From: Bacteroidales bacterium | Lineage (GTDB): Bacteria; Bacteroidota; Bacteroidia; Bacteroidales; UBA932 | DNA: 64,000 bases | Reading direction: 5' to 3' | Assembly (NCBI GenBank): GCA_017513445.1 | Contig: JAFXFS010000016.1 | Span: 1-64,000, forward strand | Part shown: positions 7,138-16,515 of the stretch, one piece after another | Layout of the letters: every line of letters starts with the position of its first letter | How positions within the stretch are numbered: the first letter of the stretch is position 1 | Program-made: the position numbers and the translations under genes | The notes under the pieces: generated by a model | The model's input: only the letters and a program-made list of their open reading frames with translations | Databases searched by the model: none | What the model was told of the DNA's origin: nothing

Positions 7138-8691
7138 TTATAAAGGAAGGTTGTCGTGCTTTTTAGCAGGATTAGACAATTTCTTAGTTGAAAGTTGTTC
7201 CAATGCACGGATAACGCGGAAACGTGTATTTCTTGGTTCGATAACGTCATCAATGTAACCATATTTAGCTGCATTGTATGGGTTAGCAAATGCATCGCGA
7301 TACTCTTTCTCTTTTTCAGCTTTGAAAGCTGCAGGATCTTCAGCAGCAGCCATCTCTTTACCATAAAGGATACCGATAGCACCTGAAGGACCCATAACTG
7401 CAATCTCTGCAGATGGCCAAGCGTAGTTGATGTCACCACGTAGGTGTTTACTACTCATAACGCAATATGCACCACCGTAAGATTTTCTCAAAGTAACAGT
7501 TACTTTTGGAACAGTAGCTTCACCGTAAGCGTAAAGAAGTTTAGCACCGTGAAGGATTACTCCACCATACTCTTGTTGTGTACCAGGAAGGAAACCAGGA
7601 ACATCAACGAATGTTACAAGAGGAATGTTGAATGCGTCGCAGAAACGGATGAAACGAGCAGCTTTTCTTGAAGCGTTGCAGTCAAGAACACCTGCCAAAA
7701 CTTTAGGTTGGTTTGCAATAATACCTACTGCAGTACCACCGAAGCGAGCGAAACCTACGATAATATTCTTTGCATAATCTTTGTGAACTTCCAAGAATTT
7801 ACCATCATCCACAGTTGCACCGATAACTTCATACATATCGTATGCTTTGTTTGGATTGTCAGGAATGATTTCGTTTAGAGAATCTTCCAATCTTTGGATA
7901 GGGTCATCAGTTGGTACGTATGGTGGCTCTTCCATATTGTTTTGAGGCATATAGCTCAAAAGTTCACGGATAAGACCTAAACCATCAACCTCATTATCAA
8001 CAGCAAAGTGTGCAACACCACTCTTTGTTGTGTGAACACTTGCACCACCCAATTGTTCTTGAGTAACATCTTCACCAGTTACTGATTTAACAACTGAAGG
8101 ACCAGTAAGGAACATATAACTTGTTCCACGAGTCATGATGTTAAAGTCTGTAAGAGCTGGAGAATATACAGCACCACCAGCGCAAGGGCCAAAGATTGCA
8201 GAAATTTGAGGGATAACACCTGAAGCAAGAATGTTGCGTTGGAAGATTTCAGTATAGCCTGCCAATGCATTTACACCCTCTTGGATACGAGCTCCACCTG
8301 AGTCATTAAGACCGATTACAGGAGCACCAACTTTCATAGCTTGATCTAAAACTTTGCAAATTTTAAGTGCAAGAGTCTCTGAAAGTGATCCACCAAATAC
8401 TGTAAAGTCTTGTGCAAAAACATAGACTAATCTACCATTGATTGTACCATAACCTGTAACAACACCATCACCTAAGAATGTTTGTTTTTCCATACCGAAG
8501 TTTGTACAACGGTGTGTTACGAACATATCAAATTCTTCAAAACTACCCTCGTCCAAAAGCATATTGATTCTTTCGCGAGCAGTGTATTTACCTTTTTGGT
8601 GTTGAGAGTCAATTCTCTTTTGACCACCACCAAGACGTGCCTTCTCTCTAAGTTCGATAAGGGCTTTAATTTGTTCCAATTGTTGGCTCAT
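7138..8691 (-). CDS. mmdA: Methylmalonyl-CoA decarboxylase alpha subunit (carboxyltransferase)
   Basis: A 517-residue carboxyltransferase that moves the carboxyl group of (S)-methylmalonyl-CoA to biotin on MmdC, forming propionyl-CoA. Two crotonase-like halves are seen, with [18 protein letters not shown] and [14 protein letters not shown] in the first half and [16 protein letters not shown] and [11 protein letters not shown] in the second. Length and motifs match the propionyl-CoA carboxylase beta/MmdA family. The ATG at 8691 (MSQQLEQ) is the better start, because the upstream extension would need a TTG directly after the mce stop. The mce stop codon is 21 bases upstream, so it is co-transcribed with the epimerase. 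Confidence 0.95.
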   Translation of the reverse strand: MSQQLEQIKALIELREKARLGGGQKRIDSQHQKGKYTARERINMLLDEGSFEEFDMFVTHRCTNFGMEKQTFLGDGVVTGYGTINGRLVYVFAQDFTVFGGSLSETLALKICKVLDQAMKVGAPVIGLNDSGGARIQEGVNALAGYTEIFQRNILASGVIPQISAIFGPCAGGAVYSPALTDFNIMTRGTSYMFLTGPSVVKSVTGEDVTQEQLGGASVHTTKSGVAHFAVDNEVDGLGLIRELLSYMPQNNMEEPPYVPTDDPIQRLEDSLNEIIPDNPNKAYDMYEVIGATVDDGKFLEVHKDYAKNIIVGFARFGGTAVGIIANQPKVLAGVLDCNASRKAARFIRFCDAFNIPLVTFVDVPGFLPGTQQEYGGVILHGAKLLYAYGEATVPKVTVTLRKSYGGAYCVMSSKHLRGDINYAWPSAEIAVMGPSGAIGILYGKEMAAAEDPAAFKAEKEKEYRDAFANPYNAAKYGYIDDVIEPRNTRFRVIRALEQLSTKKLSNPAKKHDNLPL

Positions 8692-8712
8692 TACTAATAT
8701 TTTTTTAGTCAA

Positions 8713-9129
8713 TTATTTGTTTTCGTTTGGATCTTCGCACAATTCTGTAAGAACGCCCATAGTTGATTTTGGGTGAAGGAATGCGATATTTAGACCTTCA
8801 GCGCCTTTACGAGGAGCTTTGTCAATTAGTCTAACTCCTTTGCTTTCAGCCTCTTCAAGTGCTTTTTGAACACCTGTAGTAGCAAATGCAATGTGGTGGA
8901 TACCTTCGCCTCTTTTCTCAATGAATTGAGCGATTGTACCCTCTGGAGATGTACTTTCAAGAAGTTCAATTTTTGTTTGTCCAATTTTGAAGAATGCAGT
9001 TTTTACTTTTTGGTCAGCAACCTCTTCGATTGAGTAGCATTTAAGACCAAGAATCTCTTCGTAATAAGGGATAGCAGTTTCTAATGATTTAACTGCAATA
9101 CCTAAATGTTCAATGTGGGTTAATTCCAT
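8713..9129 (-). CDS. mce: Methylmalonyl-CoA epimerase
   Basis: A 138-residue protein of the vicinal oxygen chelate fold that interconverts (R)- and (S)-methylmalonyl-CoA. It opens with IEHLGIAVKSLETAIPYYEEILG, whose His is a metal ligand. GEGIHHIAFAT (a second His ligand) follows at about residues 84-94, and LHPKSTMGVLTELCE, with a Glu ligand, near the end. It is the first gene of the operon that removes CO2 from methylmalonyl-CoA, supplying the (S) form to MmdA in the succinate-to-propionate pathway. The mutase genes are not in this window. A TAnnTTTG element at 9178-9185 on the minus strand fits a promoter about 45 bases upstream. Confidence 0.95.
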   Translation of the reverse strand: MELTHIEHLGIAVKSLETAIPYYEEILGLKCYSIEEVADQKVKTAFFKIGQTKIELLESTSPEGTIAQFIEKRGEGIHHIAFATTGVQKALEEAESKGVRLIDKAPRKGAEGLNIAFLHPKSTMGVLTELCEDPNENK

Positions 9130-9177
9130 AATAATATTTAATTTATACGTATAATGATACTATTTTACTATATCACG

Positions 9178-9185
9178 CAAATTTA
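9178..9185 (-). promoter_or_regulatory. -7 element of the mce-mmdA operon
   Basis: TAAATTTG on the minus strand matches the Bacteroidetes -7 consensus TAnnTTTG about 49 bases before the mce start. No good TTTG -33 element is seen at the usual distance. Confidence 0.45.
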
Positions 9186-9259
9186 TCAATTATTATTAAT
9201 AAATAAATAAAAAATCTCATTTTTAATCAACACTTTTTGAACATATAATGTTAAAAAAC

Positions 9260-9297
9260 AAATAAAAAAGAGTGAACTCATAATAAGTTCACCCTTT
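9260..9297 (-). terminator. Terminator after yebC-like gene
   Basis: GTGAACT/AGTTCAC arms (9272-9278 and 9286-9292), extended by a few weaker pairs, are followed on the minus strand by a T-rich run (complement of 9260-9270). It lies just after the stop of the YebC-family gene. Confidence 0.8.
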
Positions 9298-9323
9298 TAC
9301 AATAATATATTATGAAAATGTCC

Positions 9324-10046
9324 TTACAGTTGAAGTGTGTGGTAAACATTCTGAACATCGTCATCCTCTTCCAATCTCTCGATAAGTTTATTCAACTCAA
9401 CTCTATCCTCTTCTGGTACATTTTTAAGATCCACGTTAGGAATTCTCTCAAATCCACCTGATACAAGTTGGTAGTTGTTCTCTTCAATAAATTGTTGAAT
9501 CTGACCAAATGCAGTGTATTCACCATAGATTACAATTACATCATCCTCTTCATCTCTGAAAATTTCTTCGCCACCGTAGTCAATAAGTTCCAATTCCAGT
9601 TCATCTAAATCTACTGGATTTTCACTCTTCATTTTGAAGACGCATTTGCGATCGAACATATAATCCACTGATCCTGCAGTACCTAAACTTCCACCATATT
9701 TATTAAAGTAACTACGTACATTGGCGACTGTGCGCATATGGTTGTCTGTTGCAGTTTCAATAAGGAATGCAATTCCGTGAGGACCATATCCTTCGTATAC
9801 AATCTCTTTATAGTCGCTTTGATCCTTTTCAACAGCTCTTTTAATAGCTCTATCGATGTTATCTTTAGGCATATTTTCAGACTTTGCAGTCTGGATAAGA
9901 GTTCTTAGACGTGGGTTGCCGCTAGGATCTGTACCACCTTGTTTTGCTGCAATTGTAATCTCTTTTCCAAGGCGTGTAAATACGCGGGCCATATTGCCCC
10001 AGCGTTTAAACTTACGCTCTTTTCTAAATTCAAATGCTCTTCCCAT
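9324..10046 (-). CDS. YebC/PmpR (TACO1-like) family protein
   Basis: A 240-residue protein of the YebC/PmpR family, cytoplasmic factors variously described as transcription regulators or helpers of ribosomes at difficult motifs. The usual N-terminal signature is present in a Bacteroidetes form (MGRAFEFRKERKFKRWGNMA), followed by EITIAAKQGG and PKDNIDRAIKRA. GPHGIAFLIETATDN follows at about 88-102, and the C-terminus is acidic. Length is normal. It follows the TPR gene by 8 bases and ends at a terminator, so the two form an operon. Confidence 0.93.
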   Translation of the reverse strand: MGRAFEFRKERKFKRWGNMARVFTRLGKEITIAAKQGGTDPSGNPRLRTLIQTAKSENMPKDNIDRAIKRAVEKDQSDYKEIVYEGYGPHGIAFLIETATDNHMRTVANVRSYFNKYGGSLGTAGSVDYMFDRKCVFKMKSENPVDLDELELELIDYGGEEIFRDEEDDVIVIYGEYTAFGQIQQFIEENNYQLVSGGFERIPNVDLKNVPEEDRVELNKLIERLEEDDDVQNVYHTLQL

Positions 10047-10054
10047 ATTAAATG

Positions 10055-10720
10055 TTATTTAAGACGGCTGATATATTTGTCAATTTCACTTGCCTCAATA
10101 GTTTGAGGATATTTAACTTTAATCTCCTCGTATAGTGCTAGAGCTTCGTCAGCATTGCCCATCTCTTCGCAAAGAATACCTGCTTTCAAAAGGTATTGAG
10201 CTGAGAATTCATTATCAGAAGTTGCTGCAGCATTTTTGTAACTTTTAAGAGCTTCAGAGTATTTCTCTAGACCAACGTATGCATCAGCGATGCAGCATTG
10301 TGCTCTACCTAAGATGATTTTATCTTTACCGTTGTATTTTTTCAAATAATCGATAGCAGCTTGATAATTGCCAAGTTGCAATTCGCAAACACCAGCATAG
10401 AAGTAGATATCTTTGCCAGCTTTTGTGCCATATTCATCTAAAACTTGAACAAAACCTAAAGCATTTCCGTCGCCATTAAGAGCTTGTTCATAATCATTTG
10501 CACGGAAGTATTCTTCTGCAGTCATCATTTGAGCTTTTGCCTCTTCGATGTTTGGAAGTTTAACCCAATTGTGGTAAGCAAATAAAATAGCAACAAGAGC
10601 TATTACACCTACAACTGCCCAAGTGATAACCTTACCATTCTTTTTCAAAAATTTTTCAACGCCAGAAACTGCTTCTCCTACAGCTTGTGCGTTATTTACG
10701 TTTTGTTCTTTCTGTGACAT
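10055..10720 (-). CDS. Tetratricopeptide-repeat membrane protein (YfgM-like)
   Basis: A 221-residue protein with a short cytoplasmic N-terminus, one membrane helix (about residues 33-52, VITWAVVGVIALVAILFA) and at least three TPR-like units. These carry the patterns FYAGVCELQLGNYQAAIDYL, CIADAYVGLEKYSEALKSY and YLLKAGILCEEMGNADEALALY. The architecture matches the YfgM/Anc group, which assists envelope protein biogenesis at the inner membrane. I chose ATG 10720 (MSQKEQN), because a promoter with both elements lies at 10748-10777, downstream of any longer start. No catalytic motif is present. Confidence 0.85.
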   Translation of the reverse strand: MSQKEQNVNNAQAVGEAVSGVEKFLKKNGKVITWAVVGVIALVAILFAYHNWVKLPNIEEAKAQMMTAEEYFRANDYEQALNGDGNALGFVQVLDEYGTKAGKDIYFYAGVCELQLGNYQAAIDYLKKYNGKDKIILGRAQCCIADAYVGLEKYSEALKSYKNAAATSDNEFSAQYLLKAGILCEEMGNADEALALYEEIKVKYPQTIEASEIDKYISRLK

Positions 10721-10747
10721 TTCTCGATATTTTAATTTTAAGGATTG

Positions 10748-10777
10748 CAAAAATACAAATAAAAGTGCAATCACAAA
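10748..10777 (-). promoter_or_regulatory. Promoter of the TPR protein-yebC operon
   Basis: On the minus strand a TTTG (10774-10777) and a TATTTTTG (10748-10755) lie 18 bases apart, close to the Bacteroidetes -33/-7 consensus. It places the transcript start about 25 bases before ATG 10720 and rules out the longer reading frame start. Confidence 0.6.
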
Positions 10778-10786
10778 CATTTTTTA

Positions 10787-10794
10787 TAATTTTG
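10787..10794 (+). promoter_or_regulatory. -7 element of recF
   Basis: TAATTTTG lies about 29 bases before ATG 10823. A transcript starting near 10799 leaves a normal leader for ATG 10823 but almost none for ATG 10805. No clear -33 element is visible. Confidence 0.45.
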
Positions 10795-10822
10795 TTGCTT
10801 GAAAATGAAAAAATGGCATCCT

Positions 10823-11932
10823 ATGTATATTGATAAAATCATTATATCTAACTTCAAAAATATAGAAACTGCCGAGCTCACCTTTTCCAAGAAGTTTAAC
10901 TACATTACTGGAAATAATGGTGAAGGCAAGACAAATCTATTGGATGCCCTATACTATCTCTCACTTACTAAAAGTTACTTTCCTGTGACTGATAAACAAT
11001 TGATATTCAATGGTTCAGAGGCAATGTCTATCAATGGAACCTATCAATTTGACGACGATTTGAGAGAGGTTATAGCAATTGGAATCAAAGGTTCAGGAGA
11101 GAAGGTACTCAAGCGTAATGGCAAGAGTTTATCTACATTGTCGTCGTATATAGGAGTAATCCCTATCGTAATGGTCTCACCTTGGGACACCTCTTTGATT
11201 TCAGAATCCGGAGAGACTAGAAGGAAATACCTTAATTATATTCTTTCTCAAACTGATAGAGACTATTTTCGCCACCTAATCTCTTACAATCATCTTCTTG
11301 CTCAAAGAAATAAATTGTTAAAGGATGAGTCAATCAATGATGATCTGATAGAGACAATCTCTATGCAGTTGGAGAATCACGCTACCTATATTTATAATTG
11401 TAGGGAGTCCCTTTGTAGAGAATTGTCGGTTCCCGTTAAACGTTATTACGAAGCAATTTCTTCTGGTAAAGAGAAGATAGATTTACTCTATACTTCTGAT
11501 TTACAGCGTTCTACTATGGAACAACTCCTGATTGATTCGTACCAGAGGGACAGAATTTTAAAATATACATCAGTTGGAGTTCAGAGAGATGACATAGATT
11601 TTCTTATGAATGGTCAATCAATCAAAAAGTTTGGCTCCCAAGGTCAGCAAAAGAGCTTTTTGACTGCACTTAAACTTGCTCAATTCTCTCTTTTACGACA
11701 GAAAAATGGTTTTTCTCCGATTCTGCTTCTTGACGATTTATTTGACAGATTAGATACTGAACGTATCAATTCTCTGCTTCATTTAGTCTCATCAGATGAA
11801 TTTGGTCAAATATTTATTACGGATAGTAATAAGTTGAGAATCAATCAAATAGCTGATTCTATCGGTAGTTCTTTCAAGAGTTTTACAGTAGTTAATGGTT
11901 CATTTATTACTGAAAGAGATGAAGAGAGGTAA
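10823..11932 (+). CDS. recF: RecF DNA replication and repair ATPase
   Basis: A protein of about 369 residues from ATG 10823 (MYIDKIIISNF, the usual RecF opening). An in-frame ATG at 10805 would add six residues. It is an SMC-like ATPase that loads RecA at gapped DNA with RecO and RecR. Visible motifs are Walker A (GNNGEGKTN), the ABC-type signature region FGSQGQQKSFLTALKLA, and Walker B with D-loop (PILLLDDLFDRLD). It lies divergent from the TPR gene and 4 bases before a DUF721 gene. The recF-DUF721 pairing is common in Bacteroidetes. Confidence 0.95.
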   Translation: MYIDKIIISNFKNIETAELTFSKKFNYITGNNGEGKTNLLDALYYLSLTKSYFPVTDKQLIFNGSEAMSINGTYQFDDDLREVIAIGIKGSGEKVLKRNGKSLSTLSSYIGVIPIVMVSPWDTSLISESGETRRKYLNYILSQTDRDYFRHLISYNHLLAQRNKLLKDESINDDLIETISMQLENHATYIYNCRESLCRELSVPVKRYYEAISSGKEKIDLLYTSDLQRSTMEQLLIDSYQRDRILKYTSVGVQRDDIDFLMNGQSIKKFGSQGQQKSFLTALKLAQFSLLRQKNGFSPILLLDDLFDRLDTERINSLLHLVSSDEFGQIFITDSNKLRINQIADSIGSSFKSFTVVNGSFITERDEER

Positions 11933-11936
11933 TACA

Positions 11937-12209
11937 ATGCGATTAGGAGATATTATAGGCCTTTACAAAAAGAGTGAAGGGCTGGAGAAGGGTTTTGAAA
12001 CATTGAGTGTCTTCAAGGCCTGGGATGAGGTTGTAGGTGTTGAAGCCGCTACAGTCACAACCTCAAAATTCTTCAAGGATGGAATCCTATATGTTACACT
12101 TTCATCATCTGTATTTAGAAGTGACCTATATTTCCAATTACCGGCAATAAAGAGCAGAATCAATCAGATACTTGGTGGTAACGTGGTTAAGTTTATCAAT
12201 CTTAAATAA
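11937..12209 (+). CDS. DUF721 (DciA-like) protein
   Basis: A 90-residue basic protein with the DUF721 pattern: LGDIIGLYKKSEGLEKGFE, AWDEVVG, then LYVTLSSSVFRSDLYFQLPAIKSRINQILG. DUF721 proteins include DciA, which helps load the replicative helicase. In Bacteroidetes such small versions usually sit after recF, as here. ATG 11937 follows the recF stop by 4 bases with GAGAGG upstream. An alternative ATG at 11919 would overlap recF. Function is inferred from the family only. Confidence 0.8.
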   Translation: MRLGDIIGLYKKSEGLEKGFETLSVFKAWDEVVGVEAATVTTSKFFKDGILYVTLSSSVFRSDLYFQLPAIKSRINQILGGNVVKFINLK

Positions 12210-12211
12210 TT

Positions 12212-13240
12212 ATGAATCAATATATTAACATAGTTATTGATATTGATATCCCCTTTATCAAATCGATTTTCGAACCCTATTGTAATGTGAAATATTATAA
12301 GGGGGCAGATTTCACAAACTCAAATGTGAAGGATGCTGATGCTCTTATTGTAAGAACTCGAACAAAGTGCAATAGAGAGCTGTTGGAGGGAACATCTGTC
12401 AAGTTTATTGCAACGGCTACAATCGGATTGGATCATATCGATTTGGATTATGCCAAGGAGAAAGGAATAGTTGTAGTTAATGCCGCAGGATGCAACAGCG
12501 GGGGTGTTATGCAATATGTCTTTACTGCAATATATTCTCTCGCACATAAACTCTCTATTCCGTTGTCTAACAAGACATTAGGAGTTGTAGGTTGTGGTAA
12601 TGTAGGATCAAAAGTAGTAAAGTTGGCAGAGAAACTTGGTTTTAGAGTCTTAAAGAACGATCCTCCTAAAGAGTTACTTGATCCTAATGGTGGATATGTT
12701 AATCTCGATAAACTACTTGCAGAGTCTGATATTGTAACTCTTCATACCCCTTTGGACTCAACAACAGAGAATCTGGCCTCATACAATTTTTTCCAGAAAA
12801 TTAAAGATGGAGCAATTTTTATAAATTCTTCAAGAGGGGAGGTGGTAGATGATGATGCATTGCTGGCACATAGAGATAAGTTGTCAGGTGTTGTAATCGA
12901 TGTTTGGAGAGATGAACCAAATGTTAATATAAATCTCCTAAATGCTTCAGACATAGCTACTTATCACATAGCTGGCTATTCACTTCAAGGTAAGATAAAT
13001 GCTACAGTTTTATCAGTTAGAGCTGTTGCGGAATTTTTCAATATTTATCAACTTACAGAGTTCGAAATCCCTACTGAAACTAAATTTTTAGACTTTTCTA
13101 ACAAATCTCAAGCAGAAATATTGGTTTTGCTAAATAATTTTTACGAAATTTACCGAGATGATTTAAAATTAAGGTCAAATCCTAAAAATTTCGAAAATTA
13201 TAGATCAAAATACAATTATAGAGATGAATTCACTTTTTAA
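12212..13240 (+). CDS. pdxB: Erythronate-4-phosphate dehydrogenase
   Basis: A 342-residue NAD-dependent D-2-hydroxyacid dehydrogenase of the PdxB subgroup, which oxidises 4-phosphoerythronate in the DXP-dependent pyridoxal phosphate pathway. It shows TATIGLDHIDLDYAKEKGI near residue 69, the Rossmann loop VVGCGNVGSKVV at about 124-135, HTPLDS, INSSRGEVVDDDAL near 205-218, and the active-site His in TYHIAGYSLQGK at about 251-262, a PdxB-type motif. A C-terminal dimerisation part is present. Its end overlaps the next gene by 17 bases, suggesting coupling. Confidence 0.93.
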   Translation: MNQYINIVIDIDIPFIKSIFEPYCNVKYYKGADFTNSNVKDADALIVRTRTKCNRELLEGTSVKFIATATIGLDHIDLDYAKEKGIVVVNAAGCNSGGVMQYVFTAIYSLAHKLSIPLSNKTLGVVGCGNVGSKVVKLAEKLGFRVLKNDPPKELLDPNGGYVNLDKLLAESDIVTLHTPLDSTTENLASYNFFQKIKDGAIFINSSRGEVVDDDALLAHRDKLSGVVIDVWRDEPNVNINLLNASDIATYHIAGYSLQGKINATVLSVRAVAEFFNIYQLTEFEIPTETKFLDFSNKSQAEILVLLNNFYEIYRDDLKLRSNPKNFENYRSKYNYRDEFTF

Positions 13241-14744
13241 TGATCAAATCAGTGCTCAATTGCAAAATTTGGGAATTTCAGTTGAGAAGGTCACAAGTCA
13301 ATTAGAAAATTTCAAAACAGGTTTTCCCTATCTAAATGTTATTTCTGCCGCTACTCCTGCAAAAGGTATCACAGTAATGGATGAAGCTCAGATATCTGAG
13401 TCTTTAAATCTATATGAGAGTTCTCAATTAAAAATTGCAAAATTTGTCCCTGCTTCAGGTGCAGCTTCGAGAATGTTCAAAGATCTCTTCAATGCTGTTG
13501 ATACACTTGAAAAGGGTGGCTCTCCAAGTGAGTGCGCTGCGGAGAAATTTGTTGCTAATATTAAAGACTTTGCATTCTATACACCAGAAGAATTTGATGG
13601 AAAAAGTGAGCTTGAAATTCTTAAAAAGGTCTTGGATGCTGATCAGATGGGATATGGTGTTAAACCTAAAGGTGTACTTAAATTCCATAAGTATAATGCT
13701 CAGGAACTCAAAGATTTAAGCATATCTGATATTTCAGAGGAATCTCGTACTGCATTTGAAGAACACCTTGTAGAAGGAGCTCTCTATGCACAAAAGGGTG
13801 GAGTGGTTGAGATCATTGTTTCAGTATCTCCTGAACATCAAAAAGGATTCGAGCAGTTGTTTGATTCTGTTAAAGAAAAATATGAGAATCGTTACAATGT
13901 TAAATATAATATTAATTTCACTCAGCAGATGCCATCAACCGATACTGTTGCTGTAAATGAGGATAATACTCCATTTATAAAAAGCGATGGAAATCTTCTC
14001 TTCAGACCAGGCGGTCACGGAGCTCTGATCTATAACCTTAATGAGATCGATGCAGATGTTGTCATCATCAAAAATATTGATAATGTTGTAAAACAGAGTT
14101 ACATTGAAGAGACAGTTTTGTGGAAAAAAATTGTCGTTGGCAAGTTGCTTCAAGCAAGGGCTAAAACATTCAAATATCTTGAGCAATTAGAGTCAGTTTC
14201 AGATGAAAAAGAGCTCGAAAACCTATGTAACGAAATTGTTAAATACATTGATAATGAATATTGTATAACAATTCCTGAGATGCCTGCTTCAGAATTGCCA
14301 AAATTCTTGAAAAATAAGTTAAATCGTCCGATTAGAGTGTGCGGAATGGTCAAAAATGTTGGTGAACCTGGAGGTGGTCCATTTATTATAAAAGAGGAAG
14401 ATGGCACTACATCTTTACAAATTCTTGAGAGTGTACAGCTAAATCCAAATGATCCTAAAGTGATGGAGATGTTCCATAGCGGAACTCACTTCAACCCTGT
14501 TGATTTAGTTTGCTCATTGAAGGATTATAAAGGAGAAAAATTTGATTTACCAGCATTTGTAGATCCAAAAGCCGGATTCATCTCATCAAAGAGTTACGAA
14601 GGTCGTTCACTCAAAGCTCAGGAGTTGCCTGGTTTATGGAACGGAGCTATGAGTGATTGGAATACAATTTTTGTAGATGTACCTCTTATTACATTCAACC
14701 CTGTTAAAACAATTTTTGACCTTCTAAGAAAAGAGCATAGGTAA
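13224..14744 (+). CDS. DUF4301 family protein
   Basis: A 506-residue soluble protein that I place in the Bacteroidetes DUF4301 family. Notable stretches are KFVPASGAASRMFKDLF near residue 72 and LFRPGGHGALIYNLNEIDADVVIIKNID in the middle. The C-terminal part includes RVCGMVKNVGEPGGGPFIIKEEDG and the WNTIFVDVPLITFNPVKT end. The glycine-rich segments look like a nucleotidyltransferase fold, and sugar-phosphate binding would fit, but no reaction is known to me. It overlaps pdxB and is followed 1 base later by a C-GCAxxG-C-C protein, so the three are one transcript. Confidence 0.85.
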   Translation: MNSLFNDQISAQLQNLGISVEKVTSQLENFKTGFPYLNVISAATPAKGITVMDEAQISESLNLYESSQLKIAKFVPASGAASRMFKDLFNAVDTLEKGGSPSECAAEKFVANIKDFAFYTPEEFDGKSELEILKKVLDADQMGYGVKPKGVLKFHKYNAQELKDLSISDISEESRTAFEEHLVEGALYAQKGGVVEIIVSVSPEHQKGFEQLFDSVKEKYENRYNVKYNINFTQQMPSTDTVAVNEDNTPFIKSDGNLLFRPGGHGALIYNLNEIDADVVIIKNIDNVVKQSYIEETVLWKKIVVGKLLQARAKTFKYLEQLESVSDEKELENLCNEIVKYIDNEYCITIPEMPASELPKFLKNKLNRPIRVCGMVKNVGEPGGGPFIIKEEDGTTSLQILESVQLNPNDPKVMEMFHSGTHFNPVDLVCSLKDYKGEKFDLPAFVDPKAGFISSKSYEGRSLKAQELPGLWNGAMSDWNTIFVDVPLITFNPVKTIFDLLRKEHR

Positions 14745-14745
14745 A

Positions 14746-15237
14746 ATGTTGAAAATTAACAATTTAGAAGAAAACTTCATTGAAACTAGAGCTGCTAAGG
14801 CAAGGGAACTCTTTCAAAGTGGATATAATTGCTGTCAGAGTGTTGTCCTAGCATTTTCAGATTTAATAGATAGTGACACTAAAACATTAGCCTCCTTAAC
14901 TTCAGGTTTTGGAGGCGGTTTTGGTCGTTTGAGAGAGGTTTGTGGTACAGTTTCAGGAATGACTTTTATGTCCGGATTGATATCGCCTGCTGATGATCCA
15001 TCTATTATGGATGCAAGAAAGGCAAATTATTCTCTTGTTCAGAAATTTGCATCAGAATTTAGATCAATCAATGGCTCAATAGTTTGTGCTGAACTTCTTG
15101 GACTTAAACCAAAGTCCAATCCGGAACCGCCGATGCCATCTGAGCGCACCGCAGATTACTATAAAAAGCGTCCTTGTGCAGAATTGGTTGAAATAGCAGC
15201 TAAAATAGTAGCAACAGAGATAGTTGAGAGAGCGTAA
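14746..15237 (+). CDS. C-GCAxxG-C-C family protein
   Basis: A 163-residue protein with the motif set that names the family. It contains GYNCCQSVVLAF at about residues 26-37, GFGGGFGRLREVCGTVSG at about 55-72, and a late Cys in RPCAELVEIAAKIV. The spaced cysteines suggest a redox or metal-binding role, possibly membrane-associated in relatives. The reaction is unknown. The terminator hairpin that follows begins inside the last codons and includes the stop codon. Confidence 0.85.
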   Translation: MLKINNLEENFIETRAAKARELFQSGYNCCQSVVLAFSDLIDSDTKTLASLTSGFGGGFGRLREVCGTVSGMTFMSGLISPADDPSIMDARKANYSLVQKFASEFRSINGSIVCAELLGLKPKSNPEPPMPSERTADYYKKRPCAELVEIAAKIVATEIVERA

Positions 15238-15265
15238 TTTTATACTTGTTACGCTCTCCTTTTTT
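15228..15265 (+). terminator. Terminator of the recF-pdxB gene group
   Basis: Ten-base arms GAGAGCGTAA and TTACGCTCTC (15228-15237 and 15249-15258) are followed by CTTTTTT. The upstream arm contains the stop codon of the preceding gene. Confidence 0.9.
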
Positions 15266-15315
15266 AATTACTCCAAAAAATTAATCTAAATGATAGCTCT
15301 CTCCTAAAAAATCAC

Positions 15316-15323
15316 TATTTTTG
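15316..15323 (+). promoter_or_regulatory. -7 element of lysA
   Basis: TATTTTTG lies 23 bases before the lysA start and just after a terminator, so it probably drives lysA and perhaps ffh and folD. A -33 element is not evident. Confidence 0.5.
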
Positions 15324-15346
15324 CAGTTTGATTAAGGAAAAATGAG

Positions 15347-16501
15347 ATGATAGATCAGAGAGCTATAGAAAAATTCAAAAATTTAGAGACACCTCTATAT
15401 TATTACGATATGGACCTGTTGAAGAGGACTCTTGAACTTTGTAGAAGAGAACTCGATAAATATGGTTATAAGGCACATTATGCATTGAAATCAAATATCA
15501 ATAAAAGAATATTAGCTCTTATTAAGGAATATGGTTTTGGAGCAGATTGTGTTAGTGGTAATGAGGTTATGTGGGCGTACGAAGCTGGATTTGCTCCTGA
15601 AAAAATTGTTTTTGCTGGTGTAGGAAAGACAGATAAGGAGATTCGTCAGGCTCTAGAAATTGGAATTTTCTCTTTTAATTGCGAATCAACTGCAGAAATC
15701 TCTATCATAGATGAATTAGCAGGAGAGATGGGTAAAAAGGCAAATATCTCTCTTAGAATCAATCCTGATGTGGATGCTCATACTCATAAATTTATCACTA
15801 CAGGAAAGAAAGAGAATAAATTTGGAATCTCCTTGAATAAACTTTTGGAGACGATTGAGGCGATAAAAAATTGTAAAAATATAGAATTGATTGGTATCCA
15901 TTTCCACGTTGGTTCTCAAATTACTGATATTGATGTTTTTGCAACGCTTTGCGAAAAGGTTAATGTCATTACTGCCTGGTTGAAAGATAATGGCTTGCAT
16001 ATTAAATCCATTAATCTTGGTGGTGGATTGGGAATTGATTATGAACACCCATTGGAGAATCCAATTGCCGATTTTGAAAAATATTTTGCTACGATAAATA
16101 AACATCTTCACTTGGACGAGGGACAGGAAGTTCACTTTGAACCGGGCCGATCTCTGGTTGCACAATGTGGCGCTTTGATTAGCCGAGTTCTCTATATAAA
16201 AGAGGGAGATAATATCGATTTTCTAATTCTTGATGCTGGTATGAATAATTTAATCAGACCTGCATTATACGAAGCAAATCACGATATTATAAACCTTACT
16301 TCAAGTGAAGCTTTACATACATACGACATTGTTGGACCTGTTTGTGAGACAAGTGATAAATTTGCATCTTCAAAGAGTATCAATGGAGCGAAACGAGGAG
16401 ATTTAATTGCAATACTCTCTGCTGGTGCTTATGGCGAGGTAATGTCGATGAGATATAATTTAAAAGATATAGCAAACCACTACTATTCTGATAATCTATA
16501 A
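15347..16501 (+). CDS. lysA: Diaminopimelate decarboxylase
   Basis: A 384-residue PLP enzyme for the last step of lysine synthesis. The PLP lysine lies in HYALKSNINKRIL near residue 49. Family motifs follow: FGADCVSGNE, GIHFHVGSQI near 186, NLGGGLGIDY near 224, EPGRSLVAQCG near 265, and the Cys-containing GPVCETSD near 329. The last is a substrate-contact motif of the partner subunit in the dimer. It is slightly shorter than E. coli LysA (420). The start is the second of two close ATGs, the first being out of frame. The ffh gene follows after 14 bases. Confidence 0.95.
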   Translation: MIDQRAIEKFKNLETPLYYYDMDLLKRTLELCRRELDKYGYKAHYALKSNINKRILALIKEYGFGADCVSGNEVMWAYEAGFAPEKIVFAGVGKTDKEIRQALEIGIFSFNCESTAEISIIDELAGEMGKKANISLRINPDVDAHTHKFITTGKKENKFGISLNKLLETIEAIKNCKNIELIGIHFHVGSQITDIDVFATLCEKVNVITAWLKDNGLHIKSINLGGGLGIDYEHPLENPIADFEKYFATINKHLHLDEGQEVHFEPGRSLVAQCGALISRVLYIKEGDNIDFLILDAGMNNLIRPALYEANHDIINLTSSEALHTYDIVGPVCETSDKFASSKSINGAKRGDLIAILSAGAYGEVMSMRYNLKDIANHYYSDNL

Positions 16502-16515
16502 TTTACATAAATAAA

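Noticed and set aside
7128..7439. 103-codon minus-strand frame inside mmdA
   Set aside because: It is a second frame within a well-supported carboxyltransferase gene.
8692..8712. Longer N-terminus for mmdA
   Set aside because: It would need a TTG start directly after the mce stop. ATG 8691 matches the family start.
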